The notes beneath the pieces were generated by a model that was not told the origin of the DNA, ran no database searches, and worked only from the letters and a program-made list of their open reading frames with translations. From Prevotella merdae (lineage in GTDB: Bacteria; Bacteroidota; Bacteroidia; Bacteroidales; Bacteroidaceae): 64,000 bases of DNA. The stretch spans positions 172,807 through 236,806 of the forward strand of contig NZ_LT985325.1 of NCBI RefSeq assembly GCF_900290275.1. Direction: 5' to 3'. Positions 46,229 to 54,528 of this stretch are shown here, in pieces (position 1 is the stretch's first letter; each line of letters starts with the position of its first letter). Position numbers and translations under genes: made by a program.

Positions 46229-46675
46229 ATGATGAAACCTTCTGAACAAACAACACAACAGATTGAGCGTTTTCTTAAGAAAATTGCCCAGAAATTCCCT
46301 ACCAATGAAGATACCTCTTTAGTGACGGATATTCATGTTAGGGTGTCGCAGGATAGTGGCGAAATGGTGGCATTTGATGATGACGACAAGGAGATAACTC
46401 GTTGTGTCGTTGAGCAGTGGATTGGAAACACAGACGAAGACTTCTACGACAACGTAGAGCGTGTGTTGCACAACACCATTGCTACATTCAACATACTTGC
46501 CGACAACCTCGGCATATTGAAGCCTTATAGCTTTGTGCTTGAAAACGACGATAAGGAGACGGTTGGCGAACTTTATATTGCCGACGACGATACTGTGATT
46601 ATCGGCAAAGACCTTATGGAGGGGCTTGACAGCGACCTTAACTCTTTCCTTGATACATTGTTGAAGGAAAACTAA
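46229..46675 (+). CDS. Small acidic protein of unknown function
   Basis: A 148-residue soluble protein, not matched to a named family. It is acidic, with an N-terminal amphipathic helix (QQIERFLKKIAQKF), a beta-rich middle (HVRVSQDSGEMVAF then DDDDKEITRCVV) and a C-terminal helix. No signal peptide or membrane segment is seen. The strong promoter at 46170 sets the start at 46229; an earlier methionine at 46199 lies before the expected transcript start. It is divergent from the Rnf operon but need not be linked to it. Confidence 0.7.
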   Translation: MMKPSEQTTQQIERFLKKIAQKFPTNEDTSLVTDIHVRVSQDSGEMVAFDDDDKEITRCVVEQWIGNTDEDFYDNVERVLHNTIATFNILADNLGILKPYSFVLENDDKETVGELYIADDDTVIIGKDLMEGLDSDLNSFLDTLLKEN

Positions 46676-46740
46676 AGAGTGGGTTTGGGCTTGTCATGTT
46701 ATATAAATATATGTGACTTAATGTGCTGTATATCCCTTAA

Positions 46741-46807
46741 AAAGTAATATATATTAAATGGCAAAGTAATATATATTAAATGACTAAGTAATATATATTG
46801 CTTTGCC
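46741..46807 (+). repeat. Three 22-bp tandem repeats
   Basis: AAAGTAATATATATTAAATG units repeat at 46741-46762, 46763-46784 and, more degenerate, 46785-46807. They stand just before the transposase remnant and within the AT-rich gap after the 46229 gene. Confidence 0.85.
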
Positions 46808-46822
46808 AAGTGATATAGACTC

Positions 46823-47176
46823 ATGTCAGCATTCAGAATCTACCTTACATCTGCTTATAAGCGCAAGGCTCGTTTTGGTAAACAATCCGGAACGTCCATT
46901 AATACAAAGCCTCATGTGAGTCGTTTTGCGCATATCGGCATCAAAGCTGCCATGGTACAGGCTTGTAAGTCTGCTATGCAGCATAATGCGGTAATCAAAG
47001 CATACGCACAGAGGCTGTACGCAAAAGGCAAACATGAGGGAATTGTCATGAATAATGTAAAGAATAAGGTTGTGCACATTATTTTCAAGATGATACAGAC
47101 ACAAACCTTATGGGAACAGGAATACCAACAAAAACACACGAAAGAGGACAAAGCTATTCCGGAAAAAATGAAATAG
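46823..47176 (+). pseudogene. Remnant of an IS110-family transposase, C-terminal part
   Basis: A 117-residue frame that reads like the last third of an IS110/IS1111 transposase: GKQSGTSINTKPHVSR, then KAYAQRLYAKGKHEG and VMNNVKNKVVHIIFKM, which match the pattern of the transposase_20 domain. The N-terminal DEDD catalytic half, which would take 200 more residues, is missing. No terminal repeats were found. A decayed insertion is the simplest reading; a standing small protein is less likely. Confidence 0.72.
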
Positions 47177-47382
47177 GAGCCACCGAAGCAGCTCCTATGA
47201 TTAATGCGGCGTTGAAAACTCCTTCATCTGTTGTTGAATGCACATTTATAGAAGAACATTCTTTTCAAAAGAACAGCAAAAAAACTTCAAGTTTTTCTTG
47301 CGTAGAAACATAGAATGCACACCCTTATTGTTGCAATAATCCTCAGTTACTATGCGTAGAGCCTACGTATAGAGAGTGAGCC
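47177..47382. other. Gap between IS remnant and TPR regulator
   Basis: No gene is seen. A short ATAGGAGC/GCTCCTAT palindrome (47174-47200) at the end of the remnant may be a leftover terminator. Confidence 0.4.
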
Positions 47383-48936
47383 TTAAATTCTACAACGTTT
47401 GATTCTCGACATATAAGAACGCAATGAACCCTTGCTAACACAAAGCAGATCTGATATCTCATCATCGCTTTTGCCTATATGTTTCAACATCAAAATCAAT
47501 AAATTCTGTGTAGTTAGATTATTATATTGGTGTTCCATTTGAATAAAGAAATCTGCATCAACAACTTTATAAAAAGTCAATATGTCCTCCATAGCCCTTG
47601 CATCACGCTTTTCAACAATTTTGCCCAAACATACCCCCTCATACAACTTATGCCCATGCGAAACACTCTTAATATAAGAATCCATTTTTCTCTCCATCTC
47701 TCTAATTAGAATCTTCTTCTCCTTATTGCTGTCATTTTTTATTTTATTCAAATAAGCTATTTCATTTGCATAGTTTTCAAGTTCTTTTTTCTTTGACCGT
47801 ATTTCCCGATTGTTTTTTCGGTAAACTACAATAAATGTAACAGCAATCAATATCAACACACCAACTAAGATACAGAATATATACACCATTTTCGACATTT
47901 TATGTGTATTGTTTATAACTACATTCTTATAATCTGCCTTATACTGTATATCCTTCACATTTTCTTTTTGATGCTGTTGAGCTAAAGAATCCATGATATC
48001 TATTTCCTTATTGAAAAAGAAAGAAGCCTTATCGTAGTTATTTTGACACTTCATTACATTTCCTAATCCATTTAATGCCTCTGCTTCATGTCTAAGACTT
48101 ACAGATTCTTTCAATTTCTTTTGGTACATTTTTTCTGCTTTCTCATAGTCCTTCATCCATAAATAATATGCGCCAGCAATTCCACACACAACTGGATCTT
48201 CACCCAATTCCAATGCTTTGTTAATATATAATTGTGCTTTAACGGTATCATTTTGAGTAATATAATATGCACAAACTTCTGCAAAATACACTCTTTGTTC
48301 TTCCTTAGTGCCATATTTTATATAAGGTATATACTGCTTTGTACATATATTAGCACTATCATGATTCCCTATCATATCAAAACTAATAGATTCGTAGTAT
48401 TTAGAGAAAAGAAATCGGTCTGGACTTCTTAAATCAATAGCAATCTTACTACTTTTCTTTGCATACTCAAGAGAAATGTGATAATTTTCAGACACAAAAT
48501 TGCAGAAAGCTAATGATGAATAAATCTTATATTTCACTTGTAAGCTACCTCCTTCTGCTAATTTTTCTGCCTTTTTAAAATATACGATTCCTTCGGAAAC
48601 ATTACCTCTATCATACAACTCACCACCTTTATAGTAATATAGTTCAGATAGTTTTGCTTTGTCGTTATATTTCTCGTAATAAACAATACAGCTATCTATA
48701 ATACAATTCGGTATCGGCTCATATTTTCGCGAAAGTATCTGGATATGCAGGAGTTTTAAATAATATAATTCTTCTTCCGACATACCATTCTCGTTAATTA
48801 CCGCAAGTTGTTTTTCGGCTTTATTAATACTGTCATGGACCAAGAGACTATCTACATATGATAGTTTCTGAATAGCTGAGCCTGGTCGACAAGCAAATAA
48901 AATAAAAGTAATGAGAATGATAAGTAAATGCTTCAT
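47383..48936 (-). CDS. Lipoprotein-anchored TPR regulator with C-terminal helix-turn-helix
   Basis: A 517-residue protein. The N-terminal MKHLLIILITFILFACRPG has a lipobox (LFAC) or may act as a signal anchor. TPR-like helices cover about 30-340 (for example YYLWMKDYEKAEKMYQKKL), a transmembrane helix runs near 355-376 (VYIFCILVGVLILIAVTFIV), a coiled coil follows, and the C-terminus holds a helix-turn-helix like those of LuxR-type regulators (SDLLCVSKGSLRSYMSRIK). This layout, TPR outside and a DNA-binding domain inside, is seen in Bacteroidetes. It may sense a signal for the nearby exported-protein genes. The chosen start is the lipoprotein methionine at 48936. Confidence 0.78.
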   Translation of the reverse strand: MKHLLIILITFILFACRPGSAIQKLSYVDSLLVHDSINKAEKQLAVINENGMSEEELYYLKLLHIQILSRKYEPIPNCIIDSCIVYYEKYNDKAKLSELYYYKGGELYDRGNVSEGIVYFKKAEKLAEGGSLQVKYKIYSSLAFCNFVSENYHISLEYAKKSSKIAIDLRSPDRFLFSKYYESISFDMIGNHDSANICTKQYIPYIKYGTKEEQRVYFAEVCAYYITQNDTVKAQLYINKALELGEDPVVCGIAGAYYLWMKDYEKAEKMYQKKLKESVSLRHEAEALNGLGNVMKCQNNYDKASFFFNKEIDIMDSLAQQHQKENVKDIQYKADYKNVVINNTHKMSKMVYIFCILVGVLILIAVTFIVVYRKNNREIRSKKKELENYANEIAYLNKIKNDSNKEKKILIREMERKMDSYIKSVSHGHKLYEGVCLGKIVEKRDARAMEDILTFYKVVDADFFIQMEHQYNNLTTQNLLILMLKHIGKSDDEISDLLCVSKGSLRSYMSRIKRCRI

Positions 48937-48959
48937 TTTTCTTTTTTTTATACTGTATA

Positions 48960-48991
48960 CAAAAGTAATGGATTTATCCCATCCTAACAAA
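48960..48991 (-). promoter_or_regulatory. Promoter for the TPR regulator
   Basis: TTTG (48988-48991), 20 bp and TACTTTTG (48960-48967), 24 bases before the start. Confidence 0.7.
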
Positions 48992-49152
48992 TTAAAGCTT
49001 AGAAATTGTTATATCATACAGAAGTCTTTATTGCAATACGTATTGCGAATAGGGGTATTTATCTATAATAAATTAAAGATAACAAACTATATATCAATAC
49101 ATTAATAGCTTTTCAACAATGCAACAGCAACAGTTCTTTTTACGGTCATATA

Positions 49153-49184
49153 ATTGTGACAAAGAGATATTTTTATTAGATTTG
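49153..49184 (+). promoter_or_regulatory. Promoter for the DUF3244-like gene
   Basis: ATTG (49153-49156), 20 bp and TAGATTTG (49177-49184). The -33 element differs from TTTG at one base. Confidence 0.5.
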
Positions 49185-49212
49185 CAACAATAACAATCAA
49201 AATAGTAAAATT

Positions 49213-49632
49213 ATGAACAAGATTTATTTTTTAATTCTTCTATCCATGTATAGCATAGGTATACAATCTAAGGAGAATAAAATCATACATGAGCATCACG
49301 AGAAATCACTGAATGCTTATGTCGAAAACGAATACTATATCGTAATAAACAACGGTGAAAATGTTAAAGAAAAGAATAACGGACAAATCAAACGTCCTCA
49401 TCGTAATCCTTCAAATGTTGGCATACTTACATTAGTTTTTAATTCGGATTTCTCAAACATATCTATCTGTATAAAGAAAAATGGAGACACTGTTTATTAT
49501 GACAACGAACTATCCATTAAAACTTTTGATATTATTTCTATTAACATTAAAGAATTTGGTAGTGGTTTATATTCTGTCCAAATCAAAGAAGAAGAAAAAG
49601 TGTTATTAGAAAGAGAGATTGAAATAGACTAA
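49213..49632 (+). CDS. Small exported protein, DUF3244-like
   Basis: A 139-residue protein with a probable signal peptide (MNKIYFLILLSMYSIGIQS) and a single beta-sandwich domain. GILTLVFNSDFSNISICIKKNG and FGSGLYSVQIKEEEKVLLERE look like the DUF3244 family of small secreted Bacteroidetes proteins. The function is unknown. It sits between the TPR regulator and two other exported-protein genes, in the same AT-rich stretch. Confidence 0.6.
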   Translation: MNKIYFLILLSMYSIGIQSKENKIIHEHHEKSLNAYVENEYYIVINNGENVKEKNNGQIKRPHRNPSNVGILTLVFNSDFSNISICIKKNGDTVYYDNELSIKTFDIISINIKEFGSGLYSVQIKEEEKVLLEREIEID

Positions 49633-49784
49633 CTGATTCACCTTTAAAAAGGTACCGTTCAAAACAGAGTGGGGGAACCTCAAAATGCTTACAGTTTAAA
49701 ACTAAAAAGCATTGAAAGGCCTCTCTGTCTGACAACTTAAATCTTAGAGATTTTTTGACATTATTTATTTTAAACTTATTTATT

Positions 49785-50277
49785 ATGAGAAATTTAGTAA
49801 TCATGCTGTTAGGATTGTTCCTTTTTTGTTCATGTTCTTCTTCGGATTCGTTCGAAAATGTTGACGTTAATAATGTAATGTCTGAAGAATCATTACAGGA
49901 AGATCAATTGGTTTCTGTACAGTCACAAATTGAATCTCTTAATCAAGAGATGTTTACATCGTCTAATGAGACGAGAGGCTTTTGGAAGTTTTTTACAAAG
50001 ATAGTATGTACGGTTTTTGCAGATGCCGTAGGTGGTCTTGTTGGCGCAGGATTGAGTGGTGGAAATCCCGTTGTTGCAGCTTCGACAGCCGTTTCTGCTT
50101 CTGGGCTTGTGGCATTTGCAAATAACGACAAACTATCATTTAATGCGCATGTAAAGACAAATAAAAAAAAGAAAAATGGTATTATAGACTTAGGAATGAA
50201 TCATGATACTTTGTCCATTAATGCAACATTAATACCACAAGAGTCAAAGTATAAACAATTTGTTACATTAAATGATA
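49785..50277 (+). pseudogene. Lipoprotein gene, 5' part, split by an IS630 element
   Basis: The first 164 codons of a lipoprotein. MRNLVIMLLGLFLFCSCSSS shows a lipobox. A glycine- and alanine-rich segment (VFADAVGGLVGAGLSGGNPVVAASTAV) follows, which might enter or cross a membrane. The frame is cut at 50277 by an insertion element, and reading through gives a stop 5 bases later. Joining it to 51386 after removing the element and one TA gives one open frame of 317 residues ending at 51846. Function of the intact protein is unknown. Confidence 0.85.
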
Positions 50278-50352
50278 AGTAAGTGATCTAAATTATTTAT
50301 ATATATCAGTACTAATATGGTTCATTTTCCGTTTTATAGAAAAAGTAGAATT

Positions 50353-50769
50353 ATGAAACCAATAAAAGTACTTGAATTATCAGAGGTTGATCGCCTCAAA
50401 TTAGAGAAAGGCTATCATAATGGCCCTACTCATAGTTTTCGTATCAGATGCAAATCCATATTGCTGAAGTCAGAAGGTAAATCAGCTCCCAAAATAGCAG
50501 AAATGCTTGAGGTGACTGTACCTACTGTCTACGCATGGGTAAAACGTTATGAAGAAAATGGCATCAAAGGCTTGGAGACACGTCCTGGTCAGGGTCGAAA
50601 GCCTATTATGGATTGTTCTGATGAAGAAGCAGTCCGCAAGGCAATTGAGGAAGACCGTCAAAGCGTGTCTAAAGCACGTGAGGCATGGCAGAATGCGACT
50701 GGCAAAGAAGCCAGTGACATTACCTTCAAACGTTTTTTAGAAACATTGGTGCAAGATATAAGCGTATAA
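50353..50769 (+). CDS. IS630-family transposase, orfA (DNA-binding part)
   Basis: The upstream 138-residue frame of the transposase, covering the N-terminal helix-turn-helix region: SAPKIAEMLEVTVPTVYAW (about 53-71) and RYEENGIKGLETRPGQGR. It ends early at 50769. Reading is expected to slip by -1 at 50733-50739 and go on in the second frame, giving a 336-residue transposase, which is the usual IS630 length. The upstream ATG at 50317 is inside the element but gives no extra domain, so 50353 was taken. Confidence 0.88.
   Translation: MKPIKVLELSEVDRLKLEKGYHNGPTHSFRIRCKSILLKSEGKSAPKIAEMLEVTVPTVYAWVKRYEENGIKGLETRPGQGRKPIMDCSDEEAVRKAIEEDRQSVSKAREAWQNATGKEASDITFKRFLETLVQDISV
50733..50739 (+). promoter_or_regulatory. 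Slippery heptamer for -1 frameshifting
   Basis: T TTT TTA in the orfA frame (codons CGT TTT TTA). A -1 slip reads TTT TTT AGA and enters the second frame, which has no stop until 51362. Confidence 0.7.
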
Positions 50770-50825
50770 GAAAACGCCCAAGGGGCAAACCCTCACCGCA
50801 GCTCTACGCATACAAGAAAGAGAAG

Positions 50826-51362
50826 TTGCAAGAACTTGAAGAACTTGATTCCAAAGGGGAACTTGTGCTATATTATGCCGACGAAAGCCATGTCTGTACA
50901 AATGGATATGTTCCATATGGCTGGCAATTCAAGAATGAGGATGTTTACATCCCATCCGAGAAAGCTGCCCGGCTTAATATCTTTGGTATGATTACCAAAA
51001 GGAACCAATATAAAGGCTTTACCACAAAAGAGTCCATCAACGCAGACAAGATTGTGGACTATCTTGACAGATTCTCTTTCAATGTCACGAAGAAGACTGT
51101 AATTGTCTTGGACAATGCTTCTGTTCATAGAAATCGGAAGGTGAAAGAACTGAGGAAAATTTGGGAGAATAGAGGATTGTTCCTCGTCTATCTTCCACCT
51201 TATTCTCCAGAACTTAATCCTGCCGAGATTCTTTGGCGTATACTTAAGGGCAAATGGATAAGACCGATAGATTACGAGACTACGGACTCGCTTTTCTATT
51301 GTACGAACAGGGCCTTGGCCTCTGTGGGTACGAACTTATTCGTGAATTATTCATATTTGTAA
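50826..51362 (+). CDS. IS630-family transposase, orfB (catalytic DDE part)
   Basis: The downstream frame holds the DDE core: YYADESHVC (first Asp), VIVLDNASVH (second Asp) and LPPYSPELNPAEILW (Glu). The frame is open upstream to the slippery site at 50733, where it would join orfA. The annotated start at 50826 is only the first ATG and probably not used. The C-terminus is complete, so the element may still be active. Confidence 0.88.
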   Translation: MQELEELDSKGELVLYYADESHVCTNGYVPYGWQFKNEDVYIPSEKAARLNIFGMITKRNQYKGFTTKESINADKIVDYLDRFSFNVTKKTVIVLDNASVHRNRKVKELRKIWENRGLFLVYLPPYSPELNPAEILWRILKGKWIRPIDYETTDSLFYCTNRALASVGTNLFVNYSYL

Positions 51363-51385
51363 AATTAATTTTGAACAGTTACTTA

Positions 51386-51846
51386 GTATTGGTTATTATC
51401 ATAATGTTGTATTGAAAGATTTGAGTCTTTCTTTGGCTAGTAATGATATTCAAGTTGATACATTGATATCAAAAGTTGCTCTTACAACAAGTAAATATTA
51501 TCAAACACCTGTTAATGATATTCTTGTGGCTTTAAAAAACAAACGTTCTTTTTTTGATGGATTGTTATATATAAAAGGCACTGCTATGGAAAAATGTAAT
51601 AATCTTCATGACTTAGTTACACTTTTTAAAATGCAAAATAAAGGTTTGAATATAGAATTTGACGTTCTTGAGGAATTTTTTAAAGGTCTCGTAAACGTAG
51701 AAGTGGTTGATAATAATGGCGAATTTATGAATAGGGCTTTAATAATTGTAGATAAGTCATCATTGGACGAAATTACAAAAAATAATCTTCGTAATGCTTT
51801 TATCGTAGGAAATGCAAGTTATCAATTATGGAATACAGAAAATTGA
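51386..51846 (+). pseudogene. Lipoprotein gene, 3' part, split by the IS630 element
   Basis: Continues the lipoprotein started at 49785. The frame runs from the base after the TA target duplication (SIGYYHNVVLKDLSLSLASND) to 51846. The ATG at 51412 is internal to the old gene. The encoded part is mixed alpha/beta and ends in FIVGNASYQLWNTEN. No known domain is recognised. Confidence 0.82.
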
Positions 51847-51896
51847 TTTACAACTAAACATCTACCCTTATAAGAATACACAAAAAAAGTAAAATT

Positions 51897-52439
51897 ATGA
51901 CACGTAGAAAAAACTCGTTAAAATCTCTGGTTATGGGATTGTTATTGGCTTTTGTATGTCCAGTATGCGCTCAAGTAACTGGAAGTAAGGTTTTCCCTTT
52001 GCATGTGGAAGCCAGTTTTGAAAGTGGCACTTCTTATCATAAGATGATGCCAATGGGCGCGGTTGCTGATTTAGGCTACTATATTAATAGGTTTTCGCTT
52101 CATGCTGTGGCGCAAGGTGATTATTTTCTTCCCAAAGAAGGCAATACATATAAGTATAATAATGCCAGTAATATAGGAGGAGGATTAGGATTTGTCCTCT
52201 TTCCCGAGAATTCAGATAATCTGGGAATTATGGAGCTAAGGGCTTTGATGACGACATCTGTGAGTGGAAGCAAGTCAATGGAAAACAATTCTTATAAAGT
52301 GGGATTGTATTGGTATGGAAGTTCAAAGTCAAGGAAAGCGGTTCCATTGGTTAGCTTAGGCTATACGATTAAGAACTTCCATAGTAATGGAGTTCCAACT
52401 TATCGTGGTGCTTATGTTTCGCTTGGAGTGCGTTTCTAA
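51897..52439 (+). CDS. Exported beta-barrel-like protein
   Basis: A 180-residue protein with a signal peptide (about residues 1-27, ending VCAQ). Alternating aromatic and polar residues form likely strands (LGYYINRFSLHAVAQGDYFL, GVPTYRGAYVSLGVRF), and it ends in a phenylalanine, as outer-membrane proteins do. An outer-membrane beta-barrel of eight strands is the best guess. It lies 50 bases after the split lipoprotein and might have worked with it. Confidence 0.65.
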   Translation: MTRRKNSLKSLVMGLLLAFVCPVCAQVTGSKVFPLHVEASFESGTSYHKMMPMGAVADLGYYINRFSLHAVAQGDYFLPKEGNTYKYNNASNIGGGLGFVLFPENSDNLGIMELRALMTTSVSGSKSMENNSYKVGLYWYGSSKSRKAVPLVSLGYTIKNFHSNGVPTYRGAYVSLGVRF

Positions 52440-52758
52440 TGATGTAAGTAACAGTTCTGAATTATCTTTATATAAGTAACAATTCAGAATTATCTTGCCA
52501 TGTACTCCTCCTATAGAAAGTAGCTCATATATAAACCTTAATTCCGCAATACTATAAATTTTAACTTTTATATCAATATCCCGCACCACTAAGTAAGTAC
52601 CGGGAATTGCTGCCGGATAAATGGAAACAAAAAAATATCGCTCAAGTTTTTATTCTTGAGCGATATTTTTTTCTGATTGTATATTCAAGTCTTTTGTTGA
52701 TGCCCTGATGTCAGTCTGTCGCAAAAGCTTTGACAGATTAGTGTCAACAGCTATTGTT
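52440..52758. other. Gap with a 26-bp direct repeat and terminator
   Basis: No gene is seen in these 319 bases. AAGTAACAGTTCTGAATTATC at 52446 and a near copy at 52473 form an imperfect direct repeat of about 26 bp. A terminator is at 52629-52667. Confidence 0.55.
52629..52667. terminator. Bidirectional terminator
   Basis: A 16-bp perfect stem (AAAAATATCGCTCAAG and its complement) with an 8-nt loop lies between convergent genes. Confidence 0.85.
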
Positions 52759-54375
52759 CTACTTCTTTACAGCCTGCTCAATATCCTCCTTATAGTTGAG
52801 GCCCTTAAGTCGGTAAATGTCATGAATGTGGAGCATACGCTGTAGGAACGAGTCGAGATTGCGTTGTTCCTTCTGTGTCCACTGAACCTCGCACAGTGCG
52901 GCAAGACGTGGCAGTAGTTCCCATTCCAGTTTCTTGCTGTCCTTAACCCATTCTGTCCAGATACAACCCTCGGCTCCAATTACGTTCTTCTGCTCTTCGG
53001 CTGTAAGTCCATCCTGATATGGATCGAGGTTGTACACGCGCTCAATGCTCGGTATGCCGGTGATTTTGTTTATGCGGAGGTTGCTGAAGTAGAAGTTCTG
53101 TATAGGAGCAATAACGGTAGGATGACCTTCCTTTGCAGCGCGAACCGTAGCCTTCGGACTTGTCCATCCAATAACGGTGATGTCCTTGGATGGAGTTCCG
53201 TCTAGAATCTCGTCCCATCCAATCATCTTTCTTCCGCGAGCACGTATGTCCTTAGCCACCTCGTCCATGAACCAAGTCTGTAACTGGTCTTCCTTAGAGT
53301 GACCTTCCATGTCCTTTAATCCCAATTCGGCAATCTTTGCCTGACAATTTGTGCACTCCTTCCAACGGCCTTTCGGACACTCGTCGCCACCGATATGGAT
53401 GTACTGCGAAGGGAATATGTCCATAATCTCGTTGATAACATCCTTGGCAAATTGCAAGGTCTGAGCCTTTCCGGCACACATCACTTCCTTGATAACGCCG
53501 AAATGCTGGCACACGTCATAAGGACCACCTGTGCAACCAAGTTCGTTGTATGACGCAAGAGCCGCCTGAGTATGGCCAGGCATGTCTATTTCGGGTATCA
53601 CGGTAATGTAGCGTTCGGCTGCATAGCGCACAATCTCGCGTGCGTCGTCTTGTGTATAGTATCCAGAAACAGGCACCTTGTCGTACTGTTCAGAGCGAGG
53701 AGCCGTAATGGTGCCAGAGCGCTTTGAGCCAATTTCGGTAAGCTTAGGATACTTCTTAATCTCGATGCGCCAACCCTGGTCTTCGGTGAGGTGCCAGTGG
53801 AAGTAGTTGATGTTGTGCATGGCAAATACGTCGATAAGCTTCTTCAGGTAGTCTACACTAAAGAAGTGGCGTCCACAATCTATCATGAATGCGCGGTAGG
53901 CAAAGCGTGGAGCATCGCTTATGTTGGCTGCTGGCAGCATTACCTGCTTGGCGTCTTTAACTATAGGTAGCGCCTTCATAATGGTTTGCATGCCGTAGAA
54001 CACGCCTGCATGTGTGGTACCTTCCAGCACAACGGTCTTTTTAGTAACGTCAAGACGGTAGGCCTCGTTGCCTCCCGTAACGTTGGCTATGCCTAATTGT
54101 ATCTGGTTATTACCCTTACGGGTTGTTGTAGCCACGTTGATGCCGGTAATCTCCTTTATATACGAGGCAAGGAATTCGGCATTGCGCTTCTGTTTAGCAT
54201 CGCCGTTGGCATAATAGATAGTGGTCTTGCCACTTAGGGCGAAAGGCTGTCCGCCTGTGGTTGTCACCTGCTTGGGCAATGGTATTATTTGCCAAGTGGC
54301 TGTGGCTGCTGTCTTTGCCGAAAGACAAAGGCAGAATAATGAAACGAAAATTGTTGTGATTAATTGTTTAAACAT
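52759..54375 (-). CDS. Beta-N-acetylhexosaminidase, GH20 family
   Basis: Removes terminal N-acetylglucosamine or -galactosamine from glycans; host mucin glycans or chitobiose are possible substrates. The 538-residue protein has a signal peptide (MFKQLITTIFVSLFCLCLSAK), an N-terminal GH20b domain and the catalytic TIM barrel with FHWHLTEDQGWR and the acid pair D331-E332 in HIGGDECPKGRW. It is probably in the periplasm. No SusC/SusD pair is next to it, so it is not a classic utilisation locus, though a hybrid two-component regulator is nearby. Confidence 0.96.
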   Translation of the reverse strand: MFKQLITTIFVSLFCLCLSAKTAATATWQIIPLPKQVTTTGGQPFALSGKTTIYYANGDAKQKRNAEFLASYIKEITGINVATTTRKGNNQIQLGIANVTGGNEAYRLDVTKKTVVLEGTTHAGVFYGMQTIMKALPIVKDAKQVMLPAANISDAPRFAYRAFMIDCGRHFFSVDYLKKLIDVFAMHNINYFHWHLTEDQGWRIEIKKYPKLTEIGSKRSGTITAPRSEQYDKVPVSGYYTQDDAREIVRYAAERYITVIPEIDMPGHTQAALASYNELGCTGGPYDVCQHFGVIKEVMCAGKAQTLQFAKDVINEIMDIFPSQYIHIGGDECPKGRWKECTNCQAKIAELGLKDMEGHSKEDQLQTWFMDEVAKDIRARGRKMIGWDEILDGTPSKDITVIGWTSPKATVRAAKEGHPTVIAPIQNFYFSNLRINKITGIPSIERVYNLDPYQDGLTAEEQKNVIGAEGCIWTEWVKDSKKLEWELLPRLAALCEVQWTQKEQRNLDSFLQRMLHIHDIYRLKGLNYKEDIEQAVKK

Positions 54376-54528
54376 AATAGGTTTGTTTTAGGATTAATTT
54401 TCAGTGCAAAGTTACAATAATTTGGCGGAATTATCCACTTGCTTATTATTTTATTGTGTTTGTACAAGAATTATTTGTAACTTAGTGGCATAAAAAAAGA
54501 AACGACCCAATCAAGGAGGATAAAGGTT

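Larger units (their letters stand above)
48937..49212. other. Divergent promoter region
   Basis: 276 bases between divergent genes. Minus-strand and plus-strand promoters are given separately. No gene is seen. Confidence 0.5.
50278..51383 (+). mobile_element. IS630-family insertion sequence
   Basis: A 1106-bp element bounded by imperfect inverted repeats: left end AGTAAGTGATCTAAATTAT and the reverse complement of the right end AGTAACTGTTCAAAATTAA, 15 of 19 bases equal. It is flanked by TA on both sides (50276-50277 and 51384-51385), the usual target duplication of IS630/Tc1-mariner elements. It holds two overlapping frames that code for one DDE transposase by frameshifting. Confidence 0.9.

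Noticed and set aside
47110..47313. Small plus-strand open frame after the IS110 remnant
   Set aside because: It overlaps the remnant in another frame and shows no family pattern.
51412..51846. Independent gene after the IS630 element
   Set aside because: The frame continues upstream to the TA duplication and joins the lipoprotein at 49785 without a stop once the element is removed.
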